From Bacillota bacterium (GTDB taxonomy: Bacteria; Bacillota; Clostridia; Christensenellales; Christensenellaceae), in NCBI GenBank assembly GCA_023393165.1, contig JAEWMJ010000014.1:1-64000 (forward strand): a stretch of DNA of 64,000 nucleotides, read 5' to 3'. Under the pieces are notes generated by a model. It did not search any database. It saw only the letters and a list, made by a program, of their open reading frames with translations, and had not been told where the DNA came from. The position numbers and the translations under genes are program-made. Positions 8,976 through 16,242 of this stretch are shown here, one piece after another (within the stretch, counting starts at the first letter, position 1; the number at the start of each line of letters is the position of its first letter).

Positions 8976-10271
8976 TCATACGTTCCGCATTGCTTCAAGG
9001 GGACTGGTCTTGGTTGCCTGATGGGCAGGGTATACGCCCGAAAGGATGCCTACCCCGGCGGCGATCCCAAGAGCCATCAGGGAAAGCCATGCCGGAATCT
9101 GGATCGCCATGCCCGCTGAGAAGTACATGCCCAAAAACATGGTATCTCCGCCTCCGGAGCTGATAATAAACGCCGATATATAGCTGACGGCGATTCCGAT
9201 AGCGCCGCCGATCAGGCCGATGAACGCCGCTTCCGCCAGAAACAGCAGCCGTATTTTGCGTATCCTCATCCCGAGCACCTTCATAATGCCGATGTCGCGC
9301 CTGCGTTCCAGTATGCTGGCGTACATTGTGTTTGCAATGCCGATTGCGGAGACGATGAGGGAGATAAAGCCGATTGCAAAGAGCTGGCCCTGCTGGCGGG
9401 ACTGCTCCTCCTGCATCTGAGTGATCCATTCGGTTGGGCTGTAAGTTTCAAACCCGAACTGCTTCACCTGTTCCAGCACTTCCTCCACATTATCCAGCGT
9501 GTCTACCTGGACAACCGCCGTCTGGTAGGAGTTTAAAGATATCCCAAGCTGCTCGGCCAGCTTGCGGTTTTCCCGCAGCATCTGCTTGGCCACATCCAGG
9601 CTGATGTACGCGCCGTAGCTTTGCTGATCCTGCGCGTCCTTGAAAATGCCGGATACGGAAGCGCGGTATATCTTGGAAGCCGGCATGTTGGGGTCCGGAT
9701 TGTCCTTTGAGTTGTAGCCCAGCGTCAGGCTCATTTGGGTATTCAGCCAGTCAATATCCGGCTTGTAGTTCATATAACTCTCGTAATTCGAATAATCGGG
9801 GGGATTCTGGGGATCCACAAACTGCTGCACGGCATTGGCTCCCAGTACGATGGAGGGCATGGTGTCGGAGAATATCTTGCCTTCCTTGAATTCGCTCTTC
9901 AGCGCGGCGGGATCGATTCCCGTCAACTGAAGCATCGCCTGGTATCTGCCTGCTTCCACCATCACCGGAATAGAAATCTCGGGAGAGACCGTTTTCACAT
10001 GCTCGATTGCCGCGATGGAAGCGATCGTGCTGTCCGTAATGCCGGCGCTTTGGGAACCGCGCCCCATGCTGTAGTTGTTGATCTGTATTTCCGTCAGGTC
10101 CTGGTTTTCCATGATGCTCTCCTGGAATTGCTGGTAGTTGGAAAGCCCTATGGCAAACATAAGGACGATGCACGTGGTGCCTATTATAACGCCGGTTACG
10201 GTCAGGATCGCCCGCATCTTTCTGCGCCAGAGATAGAGCGCTGCAAAACGCAGCAGATCACTCATCTTCAT
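8976..10271 (-). CDS. ABC transporter permease (MacB/FtsX family)
   Basis: 431 residues. Topology is that of MacB: one membrane helix at about 20-42, a large extracellular MacB_PCD domain (~45-295), then three helices in the FtsX domain (LFAIGFISLIVSAIGIANTMYASILERRRDIGIMKVLG and following), ending EAMRNV. Its start overlaps the upstream CARDB-like gene by 14 bases. Together with the LolD-type ATPase at 11934-12674 it would form a mechanotransmission ABC complex, which moves lipoproteins, peptides or signals rather than importing nutrients. The cargo is unknown. Confidence 0.9.
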   Translation of the reverse strand: MKMSDLLRFAALYLWRRKMRAILTVTGVIIGTTCIVLMFAIGLSNYQQFQESIMENQDLTEIQINNYSMGRGSQSAGITDSTIASIAAIEHVKTVSPEISIPVMVEAGRYQAMLQLTGIDPAALKSEFKEGKIFSDTMPSIVLGANAVQQFVDPQNPPDYSNYESYMNYKPDIDWLNTQMSLTLGYNSKDNPDPNMPASKIYRASVSGIFKDAQDQQSYGAYISLDVAKQMLRENRKLAEQLGISLNSYQTAVVQVDTLDNVEEVLEQVKQFGFETYSPTEWITQMQEEQSRQQGQLFAIGFISLIVSAIGIANTMYASILERRRDIGIMKVLGMRIRKIRLLFLAEAAFIGLIGGAIGIAVSYISAFIISSGGGDTMFLGMYFSAGMAIQIPAWLSLMALGIAAGVGILSGVYPAHQATKTSPLEAMRNV

Positions 10272-11937
10272 TTTCTTCCTCCAATCGCATCCGACGTTTT
10301 TTCCGGATCCGGAGGAACACGATCAGTCCGGCCGCGATTCCGCCCGCAATAATGACCGATATCCACCATTGACTGACGGTCTCGGGTTCCTCGGGCGTTT
10401 CCTCGTCTCCCGATACCGGCTGTATGACGGGCGGGTTGATCATTGTCTGGAAGGGCACCTCCTGGCTGTATTCCTGGCCGTATTCATCCTCATAGGTGAT
10501 CACGATCGTGCCCTGGGTGGGGCCGTATTGTCCGGCCTGGCCCATATCCCCTTCTGCCGTTCCGTCCTGGGGAGCGCCGTCGTCCGCCGGGACGATCATT
10601 TCTTTGGAATTTACGGCTACTTCAGGAACCGCCACGGCTACGGCTACGGTCTGGGCGTTGCCGGCGTTTGCGGCAGGGGCTTCGCCTACGGCAGGTACGC
10701 TTTCAGAAGTCGGGACCGCATTCTGTTCGCCCGCAGTCTCATCGGGCACAGCGGCGTCTCCGCCGGTACCGGTCTCAGCCCCCGTATCCAAAGAATCCCC
10801 GGTTGCTCCCGGTCCTCCCATATCCAGGGTCCCCACGAATACGTAAATATCTCCCGTTTTGGAGGTCCCGGATTCCATGTTGCCTAGAAATACGCTGCCC
10901 TCGGGCATGAGCCCGGGCGCTTCCAGAGCGCAGCGGACGTTGTAAAGCGTGCTTTTTCCCATGTTCATCAGGTTCATGGAAATGGAAATGGTATCGCCCG
11001 CGTTCACGCTCTCAGGGATTGTCGGCGGGTCGTATTCCAGCCGGATGGGCTGTTTTACCTGTATGATGATTTCTTCGCTTGTCGTGAATGCGACAGCCTT
11101 GCTGTTCTCATATTCAATGGCAAGAGACACTATTTGAGGGCCGGGCTTGGCGTCCTGGCGCACCTGTATTTTTACAAGAAAGTCCTCGGTCTTGCCTGGG
11201 CCTATTTTTTTGATGTAGGCGGACCCTGTGTCTTCCACCGGGATCAGGTCCGCCGTTTCTCCGCCTTTTGCCGTTACCTTGATGTTCTGCACGGACTGGC
11301 TGTCGCTGGTGTTTTTAAGGGTAACGTTCAGCGAGAACGTTTCGCCCGCCATTACCTGTTCAGGAGTGATTGTATGGCTGTCCATGATTATCTTGGGCTG
11401 GGGGAGAGGCGCTTCGGTGGGTTCGGGCGTCGGCGTGGGCGTGGGTGCTGGCGTCGCGTTGGGATCGATGCCGTCCGATACCGTCACGTAGACCGTAAAG
11501 GATTGAGATCCTACAGAATTATCCTGCTTAGTATAATTAGCCGTTACCACCACCGGATACCTGCCGATCACAGGACTCTGGATCAGGGGAAGCGTGAGCG
11601 TAGCAACATACAAACCTGATTGTAGAGGAACTGTTTGATCATAATTTCCAAACACAAAGGGGGAAGATGCTGGATCACCCAGGTTGACAGTAACGCTGAC
11701 GTTGTTTAAAGGTTCGGAAGATTTCAGAGGGAGAACCACAAATGCCTTACCCTCCCAAATAATCGGAACATAGCCTTGAGCATACGTTTTATTATTCATA
11801 TTAACATCTACATAACTGTTTTCTATGGATAGTATAGAGGTAGGTTCAGGGGCAGGCGTCGGGTCTGCAAAAGCTGTCAGGGGAAAAATCCCTAATACCA
11901 ATATTAATGTTAAAAGGATGCATATTTTCTTTTTCAT
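10258..11937 (-). CDS. Secreted, C-terminally anchored CARDB / COG1361 (S-layer-like) protein
   Basis: 559 residues. Signal peptide 1-24 (ending LTAFA), a PTPTPTPEPTEAP linker near 160-172, two or three Ig-like beta modules with the CARDB/COG1361 look (FSLNVTLKNTSDSQSVQNIKV; ISISMNLMNMGKSTLYNVRC), a low-complexity Ala/Val/Gly stretch, then one membrane helix near the C-terminus (about 522-543) followed by RIRKKRRMRLEEENEDE in the cytoplasm. It sits between the ATPase and permease genes with overlaps on both sides (ATGA at 11934-11937), so it is probably an extracellular partner of that transporter. The role is inferred from gene order. Confidence 0.8.
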   Translation of the reverse strand: MKKKICILLTLILVLGIFPLTAFADPTPAPEPTSILSIENSYVDVNMNNKTYAQGYVPIIWEGKAFVVLPLKSSEPLNNVSVTVNLGDPASSPFVFGNYDQTVPLQSGLYVATLTLPLIQSPVIGRYPVVVTANYTKQDNSVGSQSFTVYVTVSDGIDPNATPAPTPTPTPEPTEAPLPQPKIIMDSHTITPEQVMAGETFSLNVTLKNTSDSQSVQNIKVTAKGGETADLIPVEDTGSAYIKKIGPGKTEDFLVKIQVRQDAKPGPQIVSLAIEYENSKAVAFTTSEEIIIQVKQPIRLEYDPPTIPESVNAGDTISISMNLMNMGKSTLYNVRCALEAPGLMPEGSVFLGNMESGTSKTGDIYVFVGTLDMGGPGATGDSLDTGAETGTGGDAAVPDETAGEQNAVPTSESVPAVGEAPAANAGNAQTVAVAVAVPEVAVNSKEMIVPADDGAPQDGTAEGDMGQAGQYGPTQGTIVITYEDEYGQEYSQEVPFQTMINPPVIQPVSGDEETPEEPETVSQWWISVIIAGGIAAGLIVFLRIRKKRRMRLEEENEDE

Positions 11938-12674
11938 ATCTCCATCTCCTGATCTGTATTCTCCTGATCGTCGTTTTCTTTATGGGTAATGTCCTCAATA
12001 TGGGTGATCCTGCCGTCCGCCAGGTGGACGATCCTGTCTGCGTACTTTGTCTTTTCGATATCGTGCGTCACCAGTACCAGCGTGGCGCCTTCCACATTCA
12101 CGATCACGCGCAGGATATCCGTTATCTGCGCGGCGGTGGCGCTGTCCAGATTACCGGTCGGTTCATCGGCAAAAAGTATGGGGGGTTTTGTAATGATCGC
12201 CCGCGCGATGGATACCCGCTGCTGCTGTCCGCCCGAAAGCTCTGAGGGCGTATGGTGCGCGTGCTCGGCAAGACCCATGGAATCAAGGACCTTCTGCGCG
12301 ATTTTGATCCTTTTCTTTTGCGGCAGTCCCCTGAGCATAAGCGGAAACGCCGCGTTTTCAAGGGCGGTCAGCATATCCATCAGGTTGAACTGCTGGAAGA
12401 TGAATCCGATGTTCTTGAGGCGGAAATCCACCAGTTCGTCTTCGGTCATTTTGTGGATAGGGCGATGTTTCACAAATATCCTTCCGGCGCTGGGCTTTTC
12501 CAGGCCCGCCATCAAATTCAGAAGGGTGGATTTTCCGCTTCCGGACGTCCCTACGATGGCCACGAATTCGCCGGGATAGATATCCAGGCTGACGCCGTTT
12601 AAGGCCCTGAACTTGATATTGCGGGATTTGTAGATCTTGACGACGTCTTTTACGCTGATGATAGGCTCGCTCAT
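11934..12674 (-). CDS. ABC transporter ATP-binding protein (LolD/MacB type)
   Basis: 246 residues. Walker A GTSGSGKST, Q-loop FIFQQFNL, signature LSGGQQQRVSIARA, Walker B ILFADEPTGNLDS, His switch VTHD: the LolD/MacB pattern. The ATG at 12674 overlaps the stop of the upstream ATPase (ATGA), which fixes the start; a longer in-frame start upstream lies inside that gene. The C-terminal tail is acidic (HKENDDQENTDQEMEI). It energises the FtsX-family permease encoded two genes downstream. Confidence 0.93.
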   Translation of the reverse strand: MSEPIISVKDVVKIYKSRNIKFRALNGVSLDIYPGEFVAIVGTSGSGKSTLLNLMAGLEKPSAGRIFVKHRPIHKMTEDELVDFRLKNIGFIFQQFNLMDMLTALENAAFPLMLRGLPQKKRIKIAQKVLDSMGLAEHAHHTPSELSGGQQQRVSIARAIITKPPILFADEPTGNLDSATAAQITDILRVIVNVEGATLVLVTHDIEKTKYADRIVHLADGRITHIEDITHKENDDQENTDQEMEI

Positions 12675-13315
12675 CGGACAACCACCAGCTTTCCGGCGTC
12701 CATTTCGCAAACCGTGTCGCAAAGTTCGCGAATATCCGCCGCGTTATGGCTGGCAAGCAGAATGGTTTTTCCGCTGCCCTTAAGCTTATGGATCAAATCC
12801 CGCATATCCCGGACGCCCTGTTTATCCAGACCGTTGAAAGGTTCGTCCAGAATGAGAAGCGTCGGGTCTTCCATGATCGCCTGCGCGATCCCCAGGCGCT
12901 GGCGCATTCCCAGGGAATACTTGCCCACATGCTTTTTCATCCCCGGATCAAGGCCTACCCGGCGCATCGCCTGAACGATTTCCTTATAGCCGATCTTTTT
13001 ACGGAGGGACGCCAAAAGCTGCAGGTTTTTCATACCGCTTAAATTGGGCAGGAATCCCGGCGTCTCTATGATCAGCCCCAGATCATCCGGGAAATCCGTA
13101 TCACGGCCTATCTGTTCGTAGTCCACCATGATCTTGCCCTGTGTGGGAATCAAAAATCCGCAGATGCATTTGAACAGAACCGTTTTGCCCGAGCCGTTGT
13201 TGCCAATAATGCCGTGGATTTTGCCTTCTTCAAAATCATGGGTCACGTCCGTGAGTACGGTTTCTCCCTTAAAATCCATGTACACATGCTGTACGCTGAC
13301 AGCGGTATTTATCAT
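12671..13315 (-). CDS. ABC-2 type exporter ATP-binding protein
   Basis: 214 residues. Walker A GNNGSGKT, a divergent signature YSLGMRQRLGIAQ, Walker B LLILDEPFNGLD and His switch ASHN, as in ATPases of ABC-2 exporters for bacteriocins and antibiotics. The likely membrane partners are the two ABC-2 permease genes at 13819-15598, on the same strand but separated from it by a ~500 bp repeat-bearing gap. It is translationally coupled to the downstream LolD-type ATPase gene. Confidence 0.9.
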   Translation of the reverse strand: MINTAVSVQHVYMDFKGETVLTDVTHDFEEGKIHGIIGNNGSGKTVLFKCICGFLIPTQGKIMVDYEQIGRDTDFPDDLGLIIETPGFLPNLSGMKNLQLLASLRKKIGYKEIVQAMRRVGLDPGMKKHVGKYSLGMRQRLGIAQAIMEDPTLLILDEPFNGLDKQGVRDMRDLIHKLKGSGKTILLASHNAADIRELCDTVCEMDAGKLVVVR

Positions 13316-13503
13316 CCGGTTATACCTCCGTGTTAAATATTCTGAAATCTTTACTGTAAAGCCTCATCTGGTTAGTCTGATATATATTGAATAAAGGGAA
13401 TAATCAGACGATGCAGCCAGGTTCATTGGGCAAGCATTGGAGAACGGCTTGGAGAGGTAGACCCAAGGCCCCTGCGGGCCGATTAAAGGGGTTTATGGTG
13501 GGT

Positions 13504-13554
13504 GTCGGGAGGACGTAAAGGGGGAAATCGGAATCTCCCTTCCGTCCTCCTGAC
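13504..13554. repeat. Dispersed repeat R7, copy 1 (long imperfect hairpin)
   Basis: GTCGGGAGGACG (13504-13515) pairs with CGTCCTCCTGAC (13543-13554), with AAGGGG/CTCCCTT pairing inside. The right half recurs with few changes at 59002-59027. Confidence 0.7.
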
Positions 13555-13725
13555 AGAAAGTTCGCCCAAGAACCAGCCGAATCACTTCGCTTTTTTTGAG
13601 TCAGGACTTTGGAATACCCACTTCGTAATAGCCGAAACCCTTCGCTGCTGCTCGTTCCGCTCATATACAAAGTGAATTTCCGGCTCGCGTCATTTCCAAG
13701 CTATTGCGCGTCATTGAGTTACAAT

Positions 13726-13775
13726 GAGGCTTCGACACTTACGCTTGTGATTCGCACGTCACGTAAGTCCATTTT
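13726..13775. repeat. Dispersed repeat R5, copy 1
   Basis: Core CACTTACGCTTGTGATTCG, flanked by inverted arms ACTTACG (13737-13743) and CGTAAGT (13762-13768). A second copy lies at 52808-52865. Confidence 0.75.
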
Positions 13776-13818
13776 AGCTGACCGATATTATAACTGACTG
13801 TTAATCAGTATTTCGCAG

Positions 13819-14787
13819 TTACACTTCCGTTCCGGAAAAATTAAACTTATATTTCCTCATTTCCCGCTCCGCCGCAAAGAAGCAGAACGCAATAAGTCCG
13901 CCAAAAATCAGGTACGTCGTCCATAGCCTGGGCAGGAGGTCGTATCCGAAATTGTGCATATGGTATGTCGCGTGGTTTAAAGGGGAAAGCCATCCCACCG
14001 CCACATTCGCCTGATACATGAGTTCGTCCGGCAGATGGAAAAGCGCCTTGAATAATTCCGGGTTCAGCAAAAACCCGTACAGGCTGAATATAAAAACCGA
14101 GGCAACGCCCCAGAAATATCCTTTTTTCAGGTTGAACACAAGCATGATAAATACCATCAGCAGCGTATAAAGCAGCATCAGAAGAAAAATCGTCGCCATG
14201 CATTCGTAGGGAGTAGACATTTCAAGAGTCTTGACCAGGGCGGGGAGAGCCACAGCCTGCCCCGCGCCGGAGTAACCCAGAATAGCCGCCGTTTCGCTCC
14301 ACATATTGCCGATAAACGAATTGGACATGCAGACCACCGAAGTCGAAACAAGTATAAAAGACAGGTATATGGCTGTGGCAACCGCAATATATACGACCTG
14401 GCCCAAAAGCCAGGTTGTACGCGTGGTGCGCATCAGGTAATAGGGGGTCGCGGGCGTAATAAACGGCATATCCGCGAACAAAAGGAGCAGCAGGAGAGAG
14501 GAGAGTAAAATAGAGTTCGCGTCTCCAAACGTCCATACGAAGGGTTCCACCAACTGCATTGTGGTGCCGTATTCCATTGCGAATTTAACAGCCTTGTCTG
14601 AAAGCAGAAAACACAGTATAAAAGCAAGGCAAAAAGTGATGATGATCCGCGGATTCCTGTTCCATTGCCTGAAGTTGTAGGAGGATACCGCCCAGATCTG
14701 CTTCAATGCCAGGAATCCGGAAGGGCCTCTTTTTTCTAAAGGAACGGCTTTGCCTGTATAGGACATGTTCTTTTGAGCGCTAAGCAT
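13819..14787 (-). CDS. ABC-2 type exporter permease subunit B
   Basis: 322 residues with about six membrane helices (near 48-66, 85-105, 122-145, 165-190, 205-250 and 285-305). The N-terminal ~40 residues are cytoplasmic. No strong family motif, but its location after another six-helix permease, its size, and the ABC ATPase downstream indicate an ABC-2 half-permease. GGAGG lies six bases before ATG 14787, and the start overlaps the previous stop by eight bases. Confidence 0.75.
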   Translation of the reverse strand: MLSAQKNMSYTGKAVPLEKRGPSGFLALKQIWAVSSYNFRQWNRNPRIIITFCLAFILCFLLSDKAVKFAMEYGTTMQLVEPFVWTFGDANSILLSSLLLLLLFADMPFITPATPYYLMRTTRTTWLLGQVVYIAVATAIYLSFILVSTSVVCMSNSFIGNMWSETAAILGYSGAGQAVALPALVKTLEMSTPYECMATIFLLMLLYTLLMVFIMLVFNLKKGYFWGVASVFIFSLYGFLLNPELFKALFHLPDELMYQANVAVGWLSPLNHATYHMHNFGYDLLPRLWTTYLIFGGLIAFCFFAAEREMRKYKFNFSGTEV

Positions 14788-15598
14788 CGGTCAGCCTCCT
14801 TTTTATCGCGATTGTAAGGGTGATCCCGACAACCAGAATGATCTCGCCCAGTAGCAGGATGATCCCCCATGTGCCGCCGGGCCATACGGATACGGGATTC
14901 AGCCATTCCTGCGGATTAAAACTGTAAAGTCCCGTAAAATAACGCTGGCAGAGAATGACCAGTACGTAATACACAATAAAAGGAAACGCGTACGCCATGT
15001 ACCGGCTCATTGTGATTGCCGCCAGAAGCGCGCCGACGAGAGACCAGAAGCACCCGGACAGGAAGAATATAAATCCCCGCCCGATGATCTCCATAAACAT
15101 GGAAGGCTGGGCAATCTGGCCGTTCATACCGGATGCCGCCATTGCCATGCCCATGGAATCGGTATCCATTGGCTGCGGGGCTATTTCCATTGGCGTAAAT
15201 ATGAGCGCAAACGCGATATATGTAAGGATGATCCCGGCAAAAAGCACCAGTCCGCCGGATATGCCGGTCGCAAGCACCTTGCTCCTGACGTAGGGGCGGA
15301 TCCCTGCGCGCGGCAGGCTCTGTTTGATATATCCGCTTTTATATTCATCCACAAAAGCCGAGGTATAGGGCAGCGCGGCCAGAATGGGGACGCAGAGCAT
15401 CATCACGCTGGACGACAATGCGCCAAAGAGCGCCTGCTCGTGAAAACCGGCCGGAAGGCCGCCTTGAGAGCCGTTTTGCATAACGGCAAGTATGGTGTCA
15501 AATGAACCGAAAAACAGTGCGGCGCACATTCCCGCCAGCCCGGCGATAAATCCCCAGGACGTCAGGGCGCGCCTTATATCCGATCGCAAAGTATCCAA
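14780..15598 (-). CDS. ABC-2 type exporter permease subunit A
   Basis: 272 residues from TTG 15598, which has AGGAGG five bases upstream; longer in-frame starts lack a site. N-terminal helix LTSWGFIAGLAGMCAALFFG, a large loop, then helices LPYTSAFVDEY.., GLVLFAGIILTYIAFALIF, GFIFFLSGCFWSLVGALLAAITMS and two more: the ABC-2 membrane layout. A methionine-rich loop (PMDTDSMGMAMAASGMNGQ) faces outside. It follows the BlaI gene by 81 bases, so the BlaI may control this exporter. Confidence 0.78.
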   Translation of the reverse strand: MDTLRSDIRRALTSWGFIAGLAGMCAALFFGSFDTILAVMQNGSQGGLPAGFHEQALFGALSSSVMMLCVPILAALPYTSAFVDEYKSGYIKQSLPRAGIRPYVRSKVLATGISGGLVLFAGIILTYIAFALIFTPMEIAPQPMDTDSMGMAMAASGMNGQIAQPSMFMEIIGRGFIFFLSGCFWSLVGALLAAITMSRYMAYAFPFIVYYVLVILCQRYFTGLYSFNPQEWLNPVSVWPGGTWGIILLLGEIILVVGITLTIAIKRRLTDA

Positions 15599-15679
15599 TG
15601 TATCCTCCTGTTTTGCAAGAATAACGGCTCCCGGCGCATGTAATTTATACAAAAGCAGCCGGTTATATATTATTCATAT

Positions 15680-16084
15680 TCAGTCGTCTTCGGTTTCAGA
15701 TTCAGTTTCCAGCTTTTGGGCAAGCTGAATTAATTCTTTTTGCTCTTTTTCAGTCAGCTGTCCGTCTTCGGCCATCATCATTACCAGACGGCCGACAGAA
15801 CCAAAATAGCTTCTCCGGGAAAGAAGGCTTTCGCTCTCCGCACGGATGGCTTCCTCCTGTGATATCAGCGGGGAATACAGCTTGTCTTTCAGGTTTCTTT
15901 CTTCCGAGAGCAGCAATCCCTTTGTGCTCATGTTGCGCAGATAGGTGTGATATGTTTTATAGCTCCAGTCCACCCCGGGCTGTTCGTTTTGTATGCTTTG
16001 TACGATTTGTTTCATTGTCTGGGGAGGCTTTCCCCACAACGCCTTCAGTATGATCCATTCAGAATCCGCAAGTCTGTTTTTCAT
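15680..16084 (-). CDS. BlaI/MecI/CopY-family repressor (cassette 2)
   Basis: 134 residues, closely similar to the BlaI of cassette 1 (LADSEWIILKALWGKPPQTMKQIV.., SYKTYHTYLRNMSTKGLL, LLSRRSYFGSVGRLVMMMAEDGQLTEKEQKELIQLAQKLE). ATG start with AAGGAAGG upstream. Unlike the other two, it stands downstream of an M56 gene (16243-18885) and upstream of ABC exporter genes, with its own promoter between. It therefore probably represses the exporter operon and is released by one of the neighbouring M56 proteases; that link is inference. Confidence 0.9.
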   Translation of the reverse strand: MKNRLADSEWIILKALWGKPPQTMKQIVQSIQNEQPGVDWSYKTYHTYLRNMSTKGLLLSEERNLKDKLYSPLISQEEAIRAESESLLSRRSYFGSVGRLVMMMAEDGQLTEKEQKELIQLAQKLETESETEDD

Positions 16085-16124
16085 GGCGTCTGTTCCTTCC
16101 TTTACCGTAAGTATTTACATTCTG

Positions 16125-16182
16125 TCGTTAATGATTACGATAAATTTGTCTTTAGCATACATGATGCATTTGGAACTGTCAA
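16125..16182 (-). promoter_or_regulatory. Promoter and dyad upstream of BlaI cassette 2
   Basis: Minus strand: TTGACA (16182-16177), 17 bases, TATGCT (16159-16154). Downstream of the -10 is the dyad TCGTTAATGATTACGA (16125-16140). The piece CGTAATCAT (minus strand) is shared with the promoter of cassette 3, suggesting related operators. Confidence 0.6.
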
Positions 16183-16242
16183 TTATTTAGACGCAAAAAG
16201 AAGGAAAAAGTTTCAAATTTTTTTCAAAAATTTTATATTTTT

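Larger units (their letters stand above)
13316..13818. other. Non-coding repeat island inside the exporter gene cluster
   Basis: About 500 bp without a credible gene. It contains R7 (an imperfect hairpin at 13504-13554), R5 (13726-13775) and other palindromic pieces such as CCCTGCGGG. It separates the ABC-2 permeases from their presumed ATPase. No ribosome binding site with a plausible open frame was found. Confidence 0.7.
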
